A stretch of DNA of 64,000 nt, taken from Terriglobia bacterium. GTDB taxonomy: Bacteria; Acidobacteriota; Terriglobia; Acidiferrales; UBA7541. This document shows positions 44,680 through 54,207 of this stretch, one piece after another. The DNA is taken from NCBI GenBank assembly GCA_020073585.1, contig JAIQEV010000014.1, forward strand, positions 1 through 64,000, in the 5' to 3' direction. Made by a program: the position numbers and the translations under genes. How positions within the stretch are numbered: the stretch's first letter is position 1; every line of letters begins with the position of its first letter. A model generated the notes under the pieces. That model worked only from the letters and a program-made list of their open reading frames with translations. It searched no databases and had not been told where the DNA came from.

Positions 44680-47463
44680 ATGAAGCGGCAGACTCTTCTC
44701 ACCGTGTGGCTGCTGGCCGCCAGCGGCCTCTATCTCTACGCCTTTCCGTCCGCCACCATCGCCTATTTCGGCGTCGTTCTGCTGCACACGGCCCTCGGCC
44801 TATTGCTCGCCGCCCTGCTCCTGCCGATCCTGGCGCGCCTCACGACCATCGAGAGTCTCGCCGCGCGCCTCGCTTGGATCCTCTTGGCCGCGGGCGCGGC
44901 CATCGGCGTCGCCTTCCTCTTTCTGGGTACCCCGCGTCGCCTGCATGCCTGGCTCATGGCGCACATTGTGCTGTCCGCCAGCGGTGCGCTGCTCCTTGTT
45001 GCCTCCCGGCTCGCTTCGCGCGGACAAGCCGCCGGTACCCGCCAATTCGCGCTGCGCGTGGCAACTTTGCTGGTACTCACGGCCGCCCTGGCCTACGGAG
45101 GCTGGTGGGCTCGCGAAGTTATGTGGCGCGGCTCCAGATCCAATCGCATCAGCAATCCCCCGATCGCTCCCGCGACCATGGACCAGGAGGGCGATGGCCC
45201 CCAGGGCCGCTTCTTCCCCAGCTCCGCGCAGACCCTCGACGGCGGCACCATCCCCGCGCAATATTTCATGCAGTCCGACGCCTGCCAGCGCTGCCACAAG
45301 GACGTCTACGATCAGTGGAACAGCTCCGCGCATCACTTTTCTTCCTTCAACAATCAGTGGTACCGCAAAGCCGTCGAGTACATGCAGGACGTCAACGGCG
45401 TAAAACCGTCGAAGTGGTGCGCCGGCTGCCATGATCCCGCCCTGCTCTTCAGCGGCGAGTTCGACACGCCCATCAAGCAGATCGTGGACCGCCCCGAATC
45501 CAAGGCCGGCCTGAGCTGCATGATGTGCCACAGCATCGTGCAGGTGAAAAGCACCATGGGCCAGGGCGACTTCGTGCTCGAATATCCCAAGCTGCACAAG
45601 CTGGCGGCCAGCGAAAATCCGCTGCTGCGCACGGTCCATGATTTCCTCGTGCGCCTCAATCCCGAACCCCACCGCCGCACCTTCCTCAAGCCCTTCATGC
45701 AGACCCAGACCCCGGAGTTCTGCGCGAGCTGCCACAAGGTGCATCTCGACGTCCCGGTGAACAATTACCGCTGGCTGCGCGGGTTCAACGAATACGACAA
45801 CTGGCAGGCCAGCGGGGTTTCCGGGGAAGGCGCGCGCTCCTTCTACTATCCCGCTTCGCCCCTGAAGTGCCCCGATTGCCACATGCCCCTCGTGCCCTCC
45901 AAAGACGACGGCAACATCAACGGCTTCGTCCACTCCCATCGCTTCCCCGGCGCGAACACCGCCCTGCCCTTCGCCAACCAGGACCAGACGCAGATCGAGC
46001 TCAGCCGCAAATTCCTGCAGAACGGCAACCTCTCCGTGGACATCTTCGCCCTCTCCCGCGGCGGTCCGCAGCAGGCGGGCGGCGAAGCGCCCGGCGCCGA
46101 ACTGGCCACCACCTTCGCCGTCGGCGAGGAAGCCGAACAGCCCCGCCCCGCCGGACCCGCCGGAGAAGCCCGGGCACTCACCGCGCCGCTCGGCCGCGTG
46201 GACGCCGCCGTGCGCCGCGGCGACGACGTGCGCGTGGATGTGGTCGTGCGCACCAAGAAAGTCGGCCACTTCTTCCCCGGCGGCACCGTGGACGCCTTCG
46301 ACGTGTGGCTCGAGTTGCAAGCCAGCGACGAAAAAGGCCAGACCCTTTTCTGGAGCGGCATGGCCGAGGATGGCGGCAAGGGCCCCGTCGAGCCCGGGGC
46401 TCATTTCTACCGCTCGCTGCAAATCGACGCGCACGGCAATCCCATCAACAAGCGGAATGCCTGGGCCACGCGTTCCGTCGTCTACGTCCGCCTCATCCCG
46501 CCCGGCGCCGCGGACACCGTGCATTACCGGCTGCACATTCCGGAGAACGCCGGGGAAAAAATCACGCTGCACGCCAAGCTCAATTACCGCAAGTTCGCCT
46601 GGTGGAACACGCAGTTTGCCTACGCCGGGGTCCGCGACTCCGGCGACGCGCATCCCGGCGTGAGCAAGCATTACGACGACGGCAAGTGGGCGTTCACCGG
46701 CGACGCCTCGCACGTCTCCGGAAACCTCCACCAGATCCCCGACCTCCCGATCATCGCCGTCGCCGAAGACACCAAGTCGCTCCGGGTCCTGCCGCGCTCC
46801 GTGCCGGCGCCTGCGCCGCAGGTTGCGCTCGCCAAGGACGACTGGGTGCGCTGGAACGACTACGGCATCGGGCTCTTTCTGCAGGGGGATCTGCGCGGCG
46901 CGGAATCCGCGTTCGCAACACTCACCCAACTGGACCCGCAGAATGCCGACGGCTGGGTGAACATGGGCCGCGTGCGTGTGCAGGAAGGCGCGATCCCCGG
47001 CGCGCGCGCCGCGCTCGAAAAAGCGCTGGCCCTGCGGCCCGATTTGGCCCGCGCCAACTACTTCTACGCCCGGGTGCTCAAGAGCGAGAGCCGCTTCGAC
47101 GAGGCCGCCGCGCGCCTGCGCTCGGTGCTCGCGCAATACCCGCGCGACCGCGTGGTCCGCGACGAACTCGGACGCATCCTCTTCGTGCAGAAGCGCTACG
47201 CCGGAGCCGTCCGGGAGTTCCTGCAGGTTCTGGAAATCGATCCCGAAGATTTGCAAGCCAATTACAACCTGATGCTCTGCTACAACGGCCTCGGCGACGA
47301 ACAGCGCGCCAACGAGTACAAGGCGCGCTATCTGCGCTTCAAGGCCGACGAATCCGCACAAACCATCACCGGCCCCTACCGTCAGGCGCATCCCGAGGAC
47401 AACAACGAGCGCCAGGCGGTCCACGAACACGTTTCCGTGGCGCTGGGCCCCGGCCGCCAATGA
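44680..47463 (+). CDS. Membrane multihaem cytochrome c with C-terminal TPR domain
   Basis: 927 residues. Five transmembrane helices in the first 145 residues (YFGVVLLHTALGLLLAALLL, LAWILLAAGAAIGVAFLFLG, MAHIVLSASGALLLVASRLA). A periplasmic domain then carries five CXXCH haem motifs: CQRCH (202-206), CAGCH (247-251), CMMCH (280-284), CASCH (348-352) and CPDCH (397-401). After a beta-rich region, TPRs occupy about 720-890 (WVNMGRVRVQEGAIPGARAA, ANYFYARVLKSESRFDEAAA, NYNLMLCYNGLGDEQRAN). It should move electrons between the membrane and periplasm, with the TPRs docking a partner. The stop overlaps the start of the CRTAC1-type gene (ATGA). Confidence 0.85.
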   Translation: MKRQTLLTVWLLAASGLYLYAFPSATIAYFGVVLLHTALGLLLAALLLPILARLTTIESLAARLAWILLAAGAAIGVAFLFLGTPRRLHAWLMAHIVLSASGALLLVASRLASRGQAAGTRQFALRVATLLVLTAALAYGGWWAREVMWRGSRSNRISNPPIAPATMDQEGDGPQGRFFPSSAQTLDGGTIPAQYFMQSDACQRCHKDVYDQWNSSAHHFSSFNNQWYRKAVEYMQDVNGVKPSKWCAGCHDPALLFSGEFDTPIKQIVDRPESKAGLSCMMCHSIVQVKSTMGQGDFVLEYPKLHKLAASENPLLRTVHDFLVRLNPEPHRRTFLKPFMQTQTPEFCASCHKVHLDVPVNNYRWLRGFNEYDNWQASGVSGEGARSFYYPASPLKCPDCHMPLVPSKDDGNINGFVHSHRFPGANTALPFANQDQTQIELSRKFLQNGNLSVDIFALSRGGPQQAGGEAPGAELATTFAVGEEAEQPRPAGPAGEARALTAPLGRVDAAVRRGDDVRVDVVVRTKKVGHFFPGGTVDAFDVWLELQASDEKGQTLFWSGMAEDGGKGPVEPGAHFYRSLQIDAHGNPINKRNAWATRSVVYVRLIPPGAADTVHYRLHIPENAGEKITLHAKLNYRKFAWWNTQFAYAGVRDSGDAHPGVSKHYDDGKWAFTGDASHVSGNLHQIPDLPIIAVAEDTKSLRVLPRSVPAPAPQVALAKDDWVRWNDYGIGLFLQGDLRGAESAFATLTQLDPQNADGWVNMGRVRVQEGAIPGARAALEKALALRPDLARANYFYARVLKSESRFDEAAARLRSVLAQYPRDRVVRDELGRILFVQKRYAGAVREFLQVLEIDPEDLQANYNLMLCYNGLGDEQRANEYKARYLRFKADESAQTITGPYRQAHPEDNNERQAVHEHVSVALGPGRQ

Positions 47464-49172
47464 GAGGATCTCGCGTGAAACCGTTCCTCGCAGCGGTCGC
47501 CGTCTGCACCCTCGCTGCGTTTCTGCTCCTGCAGGCCGGGCAGGGCGCCGCCGCCCTGTCCTCCCCGGTGAGCTTTCGCGACATCACCCAGCAGGCCGGC
47601 ATCCGCTTCGTCCACAACACCGGCGGCTTCGGAAAAAGATTCCTGCCCGAAACGCTGGGCCCCGGCGTGGCGTTCCTGGACTACGACAACGACGGCTGGC
47701 CCGACATTTTCCTGGCCAACGGCATGGACTGGCCCGGGCATATCCGCCAGCACTCCACCCCGCGCCTGTACCACAACAATCACGACGGCACTTTCACCGA
47801 CGTCACCCACAAGGCCGGCCTGGACATCGAGATGTACGGCATGGGAGTCGCCGTCGGCGATTTTGACAACGACGGCTTCGACGATCTGTTCCTCACCGCC
47901 TTCGGCCAGAGCCGGCTCTTCCACAACAACGGCAACGGCACGTTCAGCGATGTCACCCAGAAGGCCGGGCTCGGCGGCCTCAAGGAGTTCAGCACCAGCG
48001 CCGCCTGGGTCGATTACGACAAGGACGGGCACCTCGATCTGGTCGTCGGCAATTACGTGCAATGGTCCCCGGAGACCGACCTGTACTGCACGCTCACCGG
48101 AAAGGCGAAGTCCTACTGCACGCCGGAATCCTACAAAGGAAGTTCCGTGCGCCTCTGGCACAATCGCGGCAACGGCACCTTCGAAGACGCCACGCAGAAG
48201 GCCGGGCTCTCCGACCCCACCTCGAAAACCCTCGGCGTCACCGTGCTCGACTACGATAACGACGGCTGGCCCGATCTCCTCTTCGCCAACGACACCCAGC
48301 CCAACAAGCTGTACCGCAACAACGGCAATGGCACCTTCACCGAAAAGGGCATCATCGCCGGCATCGCCTTCAGCGAAGACGGCGTGGCCCGCGCGGGCAT
48401 GGGCACCGACGCCGCCGACTACGACCGCTCCGGGCATTCCAGCATCCTCATCAGCAATTTCTCGAATCAGATGCTGGCCCTCTATCACAACGAGGGCAAC
48501 GGGCTCTTCGTCGACGTCGCTCCGGCCTCGGAGATCGGCCGCGCTTCGCTCCTCTCCCTGGGCTTCGCCTGTTTCTTTTTCGATTACGATCTCGACGGCT
48601 GGCCGGATATTTTCGTGGCCAACGGCCACCTGGACCCGGACATCCAGCGCGTCCAGGCGGAGGTCAGCTACGCGCAGCCGCCGCACCTTTTCCGCAATCT
48701 CGGCAACGGGCAATTTCAGGAAGCGACGCGCACCATGGGCGCCGCCTTCAACCGGCCTCGCGTGGCCCGCGGCGCCGCCTACGCCGACATCAACAATGAC
48801 GGCCGGCTGGACCTGCTGGTCACCAGCAACGGCGGCTCTCCCGCGCTGTTCCTCAACCAAGGCGGCGGCAACAACAGCCTGCGCGTGAAGCTCACGGGCG
48901 TAAAATCCAACCGCGACGGGATCGGCGCCGTCGTCCGGCTCACCTCCGGCGGCGCGGTGCAGTCGCAGATGCTGCGCAGCGGCTCCAGTTATCTTTCCGC
49001 GAGCGAACTGGTCCTCACCTTTGGTCTTGGCACGCTGCCCCGGGCGGACAGTCTCGAAATCCGCTGGCCCAGCGGGCAGACCGACAGACTCAGCAACATC
49101 GCCGCGGGACAGACCATCACCGTCAGCGAAGGAAAAGGGATCACCGCGTCGCGGGCCTACGCCAGGAGATAG
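47460..49172 (+). CDS. CRTAC1/ASPIC-UnbV family FG-GAP repeat protein
   Basis: 570 residues with a signal peptide (FLAAVAVCTLAAFLLLQAGQ). Seven or so FG-GAP/VCBS blades carry calcium-type D-x-D-x-D-G motifs: DYDNDGWPDIFLANG, DFDNDGFDDLFLTAFG, DYDKDGHLDLVVGNY, DYDNDGWPDLLFAND, DYDLDGWPDIFVANG, DINNDGRLDLLVTSN. The C-terminal ASPIC/UnbV domain follows (about 475-560: SLRVKLTGVKSNRDGIGAVV, SASELVLTFGLGTLPRADSL, EIRWPSGQTDRL). Probably a periplasmic or surface protein. The four-base overlap with the cytochrome stop implies coupled translation and a shared function. Confidence 0.88.
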   Translation: MRGSRVKPFLAAVAVCTLAAFLLLQAGQGAAALSSPVSFRDITQQAGIRFVHNTGGFGKRFLPETLGPGVAFLDYDNDGWPDIFLANGMDWPGHIRQHSTPRLYHNNHDGTFTDVTHKAGLDIEMYGMGVAVGDFDNDGFDDLFLTAFGQSRLFHNNGNGTFSDVTQKAGLGGLKEFSTSAAWVDYDKDGHLDLVVGNYVQWSPETDLYCTLTGKAKSYCTPESYKGSSVRLWHNRGNGTFEDATQKAGLSDPTSKTLGVTVLDYDNDGWPDLLFANDTQPNKLYRNNGNGTFTEKGIIAGIAFSEDGVARAGMGTDAADYDRSGHSSILISNFSNQMLALYHNEGNGLFVDVAPASEIGRASLLSLGFACFFFDYDLDGWPDIFVANGHLDPDIQRVQAEVSYAQPPHLFRNLGNGQFQEATRTMGAAFNRPRVARGAAYADINNDGRLDLLVTSNGGSPALFLNQGGGNNSLRVKLTGVKSNRDGIGAVVRLTSGGAVQSQMLRSGSSYLSASELVLTFGLGTLPRADSLEIRWPSGQTDRLSNIAAGQTITVSEGKGITASRAYARR

Positions 49173-49282
49173 CCAGGCGCGCGGCGGTCCGCTGCGGAAG
49201 CAACAGACGCGTCGCGCGCGGCAATCTCGTCTAGAATGGGGGCGGTTCCGGCGCGAACCGGCCGCATTCCAACTCCCTGGGG

Positions 49283-50224
49283 ATGGAGAACCTCATGAGC
49301 CTCATGCGTTCACTGCTGCTGGCGGCTTCGCAAAATGCGCGGCTCCGCGAGCGCGCCTCGCGCTACCGCTTCGTGCGCCGCAGCGTCTCCCGCTTCATGC
49401 CCGGCGAAACCCTGGAGGACGCTCTGCGCGCCGCGCAGGCCCTGAGCGTGCGCAAGATCGGCGCGGTCTTCACGCACCTCGGCGAAAACATCAACGACGC
49501 GGGCGAAGCCAAGCAAGTCACCGAACACTACCTGGGCGCGCTCGAGCGCATCCACGGGCAAAACCTCCGCGCGGAGATCTCCGTCAAGCTCACGCAGCTC
49601 GGCCTGGACCTTTCTCCCGACCTCTGCTTCGCCAATTTGCAGGAGATTATCGCCCGCGAGAAAAAAGACTGCATCGTGTGGATCGACATGGAAGCCAGCA
49701 ACTACGTGGACGTGACGCTGGATCTCTACCGCCGCGCCCTCGCGGTTTTCCCCAACGTGGGCATCTGCCTGCAAGCCTATCTCTACCGCACCAAAGACGA
49801 CCTCGCGAAACTTCTGCCCCTGCGCCCGTCCATTCGCCTGGTCAAAGGCGCGTACAGCGAGCCGCCGGAGACCGCCTTTCCGCGCAAAGGCGACGTTGAC
49901 GAAAACTATTTCGCCCTGGCCCAGGAGATGCTGCGCGCGCAGGCCGCCGGGCAATGCCCCCGCGCCGCCTTCGGCACGCACGACGTCGCGCTCATCCGCC
50001 GCATCGCCGCGTTTGCCGCGCAGGAAAGCTTCCCCAAGGAGGCCCTCGAAGTCCAGATGCTCTTCGGCATCCAGCGCGCCGAGCAGGAGCGTCTGGCCAG
50101 CGAAGGCTACCGTTCCATCGTGCTCGTCGCTTACGGCACCTATTGGTACGCCTGGTTTATGCGCCGCCTGGCCGAGCGCCCCGCCAACCTGTGGTTTTTG
50201 ATCCGCAACGTCTTTGCAAGCTGA
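49283..50224 (+). CDS. Proline dehydrogenase family protein
   Basis: 313 residues, the size of monofunctional proline dehydrogenases that oxidise proline to pyrroline-5-carboxylate with FAD. Conserved blocks are GAVFTHLGENINDAGEA, ISVKLTQLGLD, IDMEASNYVDVTLDLYR, IRLVKGAYSEPPETAFPRKG, FGTHD, EVQMLFGIQ and the flavin/substrate end YGTYWYAWFMRRLAERPAN. The start is ATG 49283 or, with GGAG six bases upstream, ATG 49295. No pyrroline-5-carboxylate dehydrogenase is nearby. Convergent with the large TPR/FG-GAP gene. Confidence 0.9.
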   Translation: MENLMSLMRSLLLAASQNARLRERASRYRFVRRSVSRFMPGETLEDALRAAQALSVRKIGAVFTHLGENINDAGEAKQVTEHYLGALERIHGQNLRAEISVKLTQLGLDLSPDLCFANLQEIIAREKKDCIVWIDMEASNYVDVTLDLYRRALAVFPNVGICLQAYLYRTKDDLAKLLPLRPSIRLVKGAYSEPPETAFPRKGDVDENYFALAQEMLRAQAAGQCPRAAFGTHDVALIRRIAAFAAQESFPKEALEVQMLFGIQRAEQERLASEGYRSIVLVAYGTYWYAWFMRRLAERPANLWFLIRNVFAS

Positions 50225-50258
50225 GCGCTTTCGAGGGCGCAAGTTTTCCGCCGCGCCG

Positions 50259-53200
50259 TTAGTGAGCGGCGAATGGTGTGAGCGGCGGAATCAGCGCGTA
50301 AGCGGGGCGCGTCTGAAAGAGGCGCAGGTAACGCTGATGCTCACGGTCGCGGCGGCGGGCCTTGTTCGACGCCAACCCGTATTGGGACATGCGGCGAGAG
50401 GGCAAGGGTTCCGCCGTCCGGAAGAATGCGGTATTCGGCTCGCCATCCTTGGCCCAGCCGCTCAGGCGCAGGAAGAAAGTGCGCCGGTATCCTGACCGGA
50501 GTGGCGGAAGCCGCGTGGCGTCGAATCGCACCGTCAACTCATCTCCCGGAGCCATCACCACAAGTTGATCGTCCGGCTTGCGAAGGAGCGCTTCGACCGG
50601 TCCATAGCGCGTGTAAGGACCCAGCGGGGGATTCCACGGGGCTTCGGCCAGAACGTGGTCATAGTCGAAAGAATCCGGCTGGCGGTGCGAAGGATCGCTG
50701 GTGGGCGTGGAGAAACCGCGGTAGTGGAGATCCGCGGAAAGCAACGGCAGTTCGGCCGAAGCGGGCGCCGCGGAATCGCCGAGGGTGAAAAAGATCTGAT
50801 CCCAGTAGACGCAGAGGTTGGTGACGATGCGCACGTGATGATCGGGGGAGAGGAATTTACCCGTGAGGTCCACGCGCATGGTGCGATCGGTGGCGCTGGG
50901 GATGCCGATGTCGGGAATCACCGTGACCCATCGCCCCTGCGCATCGCGCACCTGAAGAAAAGGAGAGATCATGCGCAACTCGGAACTCGAACTGGCCGCG
51001 CGGATGCCGTTCGAGTCCGCCCAGAAGACCCATCCTGTCAGCCAGAGCGCCACGGGGGCCGAATCGGGGAGACTGCCCAGATCCAGCGTCAGGGTGTGAA
51101 GCTCCGCCAGACCCAGCAAGCGCGCGGGACGGAACGCGGCAGGATAGCGGCGGTCGTGCTCGCGCAGCAGGGGCAAAACATCCTGGCCGCGGTCATCCAC
51201 TGCCGAGAGCGGGAAACGCTTCTCGCCAAGGGCGGAGAGAGCGGGAGCGACCGCCGTCGCAGAATAGATTTCGTTGGCGTAGATCGCCGCGCCCGCGGGA
51301 TGATCCACCGCGAGCATCTGCACCCGGTCGAAATATTCCACCTCGCGCATCTCGTCGCTGATCTGAAAGACGAAGGAACCGTCCTGCTCCGGCAGGGAGT
51401 CCGGCAGGCGCACGTATTCCTCCGTGTTCGGAGGAACGCCGCTTCCGTCGGCCGACATTTCACCGAGCGGGGCGATGCCCAGGACGTCGGTGAGGTAGAC
51501 GAAGCTCTTGCCATCCCAGATGTAAAGCAGCGGGCAGGAACTGGCCAGGCGTTCGGACTCGCGAACTTCGACGCGCTGGTTGGTCGCGACGTTGGTCATG
51601 TTCTGCACGATCAGATTCGGCCAGGTTACGCGCAGCACATCGATGCGCGCCAGATCGCCAAGGTACATGCGGACCGTGCCGCCGGTGGCCTGAACCTTGC
51701 TGTAGAAATTTCCCGCCTTGAATTCCAGAGCCGCCCCGACGCCCTGCGTGGTGCTCTTCGACCCGCTGAGCTTCACTTCCAGCCAGCGGCCGGGAGGGCC
51801 GTCCTTTTCGAAGACACGGAGATGGCCCAGGCGCGTCATTCCTACCAGATCGAGACTGCCGGACTTCCCGAGCCAGGCCGGCGCCAGGCCGGCAAAACGG
51901 CCGTCCGCGCTGGCGGAGAGCGGGCAGGGCACCGCTTCGAAATGCCGGACGCGATTGACGAGGAAGCGGCAATTCCCCTGAGCATCGGCGGCCAGCAGAT
52001 CCTCAAAACTGTCGCCGTTCAGATCCGCAGTGGTGCCGCGAAATGCGAACGGGCCGGCCGGAGCAGCCAGTGGCGGAAGGGCCGAGACGGCAACGAATCT
52101 GGCGTCGCCACGATTCATGAGCACTCGGTAGCCGGCGGGCGTCCACAGCACCAGGTCGAAATTGCCGTCGTGATCGAAGTCCGCCACCTGCGCATCCAGC
52201 GCAACCGACTGCGCCAGGTCTTTCCCCGCTTGCGGCGTGCGGTCCGCGAACTTGCCCTCACCCTGGCCGGTATAAAGCAGCGGCGGTCCATCGTCGCGGA
52301 CGAACAGGAGGTCCTGAAAGCCATCGTTGTTGAAGTCCGCAAAAAGGGCTTTTCGCACGCGGCCGCTCGCGGAGGCCAGGCCGGCGGCGCGGGTCATCTC
52401 CGTGAACGTGCCATCGCCGTTGTTGCGATAGAAACGAACGGCAGCGCCCGCAAAATCGTCCGGAAAGAGGAACGCCTCTTTTTGCGGCGGCGAATTCAGA
52501 TCGGTGTACGCGGTGACAAGCAGGTCCAGGAAGCCGTCGTTGTCCGCGTCGAATAGCACCGCGCTGGTGTCCAGCTCTCCGGGCGCGGCGGGCAGTCCGG
52601 CCTTTTGGGTCTGGTCCGTGAATGTGCCGTCGCCGTTGTTGCGGTACAAGCGAACGCCGCCGAGGCCGGCGACAAAGAGACTGCTCTTCCCGCTGTTGTC
52701 GTAATCGGCGAACGCGGCCGAAAGGCTGGCCCCGGGGCCGGCGACTCCGGATTTTTCCGTCACGTCGGTAAATGTTCCGTCACCGTTGTTGTGGAAAAGG
52801 TGATTCGTTCCGGCCGGGTTGACCACGTAGAGGTCGGGAAGGCCGTCGCCATCGTAATCTCCGACGGCCACCGAGGGGCCGAAAAGCGGCACGAGGCTGC
52901 TGCGGGCAAAGTCCGTCGAATACGCGGTCTTCTGAATGGTTAGCGGCGCCTCCACCGCCGGCGCCGCGCCCGCGGAAAACGACGACAGCCCCAGCCTCGC
53001 CGTGATCTCGGAGAACGTTATCTTTTCGGCACCGGCTCTGGGCCGCATTGCCGGAAGGGGCGCCAGCGGGATAATGATCATGCCGTACTTCCCGCCTTCG
53101 AGCGCGGCGTTCTGCAGCGAGACATCGGGCACCTTGCCATGCATCTTCTGATGCAGATCGAGAAATCCGCGGGCTTCCCCGGGACGTTTCAATTGCGTGA

Positions 53201-53816
53201 GCGTGGTGAAAGTGCGGAAGAGCGACGCAACGTAGAAATTCTGCCCGCGACCGAAACCCATTTCGATCACGCGCTGGTATTCCTCCAGCGCCTCCTCGAG
53301 TTTCCGCTGCGCAAAGAGCACATTGCCCAGGTTGAACAAAGCGGCCGGATCAGCGGGGTCGGCGGCGACCACACGCTTGAATGCGGCCTGCGCATCGGGA
53401 TAACGCAACTCGCGCTTATAGAGGATGCCCAGATTGTACTCGGCAGCCAGCAGGCCCGCGTCCATCTGCCTGGCCGTGGTCAACGCGCCGAGCGCTTCGT
53501 CCAACTGGTTCGCCTGCATCAGCGCAAGGCCGAGATTCAGATAATCCGCCGCCAGCGCGTGGCCCGAGGCAACCACTTTCTGAAAAGCCGCAAGGGCTTC
53601 CGCGTACTTGGCCTGCTCGTAGTAGGCCTTGCCAAGATTCCGATTGGTCTGGATCGCAGCCGGAGGAAGAGCGGCGGATTTCTTCGCGGTGGCCGCCGCG
53701 GAGGGCCGGCGCATCGGCCTGCTCTCCTGCGCCCCCAGCGCCGGGAGCAGCCCGGCCGCAAGAGCCACGAGAATGCTCAGGGTGCTACGAACAATAGTTC
53801 TGCCGAAGTAATTCAT
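50259..53816 (-). CDS. Large exported TPR / FG-GAP / ASPIC-like protein
   Basis: 1185 residues. Signal peptide (LSILVALAAGLLPALGAQE), four TPRs at about 55-205 (NLGKAYYEQAKYAEALAAFQ, NLGILYKRELRYPDAQAAFK, LFNLGNVLFAQRKLEEALEE), FG-GAP/VCBS blades at about 310-640 (GDYDGDGLPDLYVVNPA, FADFNNDGFQDLLFVRDDG, VADFDHDGNFDLVLW, TADLNGDSFEDLLAA), then an ASPIC-like segment (LEVKLSGSKSTTQGVGAALE, VLRVTWPNLIVQNMTNV). The last ~400 residues (770-1185) are a beta-rich region that I do not recognise. It is related in its blades to the CRTAC1-type protein upstream on the other strand, but does not share its operon. Confidence 0.82.
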   Translation of the reverse strand: MNYFGRTIVRSTLSILVALAAGLLPALGAQESRPMRRPSAAATAKKSAALPPAAIQTNRNLGKAYYEQAKYAEALAAFQKVVASGHALAADYLNLGLALMQANQLDEALGALTTARQMDAGLLAAEYNLGILYKRELRYPDAQAAFKRVVAADPADPAALFNLGNVLFAQRKLEEALEEYQRVIEMGFGRGQNFYVASLFRTFTTLTQLKRPGEARGFLDLHQKMHGKVPDVSLQNAALEGGKYGMIIIPLAPLPAMRPRAGAEKITFSEITARLGLSSFSAGAAPAVEAPLTIQKTAYSTDFARSSLVPLFGPSVAVGDYDGDGLPDLYVVNPAGTNHLFHNNGDGTFTDVTEKSGVAGPGASLSAAFADYDNSGKSSLFVAGLGGVRLYRNNGDGTFTDQTQKAGLPAAPGELDTSAVLFDADNDGFLDLLVTAYTDLNSPPQKEAFLFPDDFAGAAVRFYRNNGDGTFTEMTRAAGLASASGRVRKALFADFNNDGFQDLLFVRDDGPPLLYTGQGEGKFADRTPQAGKDLAQSVALDAQVADFDHDGNFDLVLWTPAGYRVLMNRGDARFVAVSALPPLAAPAGPFAFRGTTADLNGDSFEDLLAADAQGNCRFLVNRVRHFEAVPCPLSASADGRFAGLAPAWLGKSGSLDLVGMTRLGHLRVFEKDGPPGRWLEVKLSGSKSTTQGVGAALEFKAGNFYSKVQATGGTVRMYLGDLARIDVLRVTWPNLIVQNMTNVATNQRVEVRESERLASSCPLLYIWDGKSFVYLTDVLGIAPLGEMSADGSGVPPNTEEYVRLPDSLPEQDGSFVFQISDEMREVEYFDRVQMLAVDHPAGAAIYANEIYSATAVAPALSALGEKRFPLSAVDDRGQDVLPLLREHDRRYPAAFRPARLLGLAELHTLTLDLGSLPDSAPVALWLTGWVFWADSNGIRAASSSSELRMISPFLQVRDAQGRWVTVIPDIGIPSATDRTMRVDLTGKFLSPDHHVRIVTNLCVYWDQIFFTLGDSAAPASAELPLLSADLHYRGFSTPTSDPSHRQPDSFDYDHVLAEAPWNPPLGPYTRYGPVEALLRKPDDQLVVMAPGDELTVRFDATRLPPLRSGYRRTFFLRLSGWAKDGEPNTAFFRTAEPLPSRRMSQYGLASNKARRRDREHQRYLRLFQTRPAYALIPPLTPFAAH

Positions 53817-54207
53817 GGGATTGTGTAGGAACCGTCTTTCGCAGCCAAATCAGGATTTCACCTGGGAAGCATACCCTTAGACGTGGCCGGAACAGAAGCC
53901 TTTGCTTTCTGAAACAGCAAGGCCCTCTTCATCGAAACGATGAAGAGGGCCTTGTTCTATGCAGCGGGTGGAGCGCTCCTGCAGTGCTCCTTGTTAAGAG
54001 CGGACAGGCAATTTTGGTGTGATTCGGGCTTCCGAGGCAGGATTAGCAAACGGGAGCGCGGGTAGCGGAGAAGGAGCCGGAGATCGCGACCTTAAATACG
54101 TCGTGGGTCGTGGCAGGAGCAAGCTGCAGTGAGGTTTACTCCTTGGCACGGGAACTGGTTGAACAGGACTCTGCGACGCCGCTCGTGTTGGGAAACTAAC
54201 CAGCAGA
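53817..54207. other. Gene-free region between the TPR/FG-GAP gene and the polysaccharide cluster
   Basis: About 390 bases. It contains the strong hairpin at 53918-53954; the rest (53955-54207) shows no credible gene or motif. Confidence 0.5.
53918..53954 (-). terminator. Long perfect hairpin, probable end of the polysaccharide operon
   Basis: A 17-base-pair perfect stem (53918-53934 with 53938-53954; arm begins CAAGGCCCTCTTCATC) with a three-base loop. Minus-strand transcription of the polysaccharide cluster reaches it 254 bases after the last stop. No T-tract follows on either strand, so its activity as an intrinsic terminator is uncertain; it may instead be an RNA-processing or mRNA 3'-end structure. 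Confidence 0.5.
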
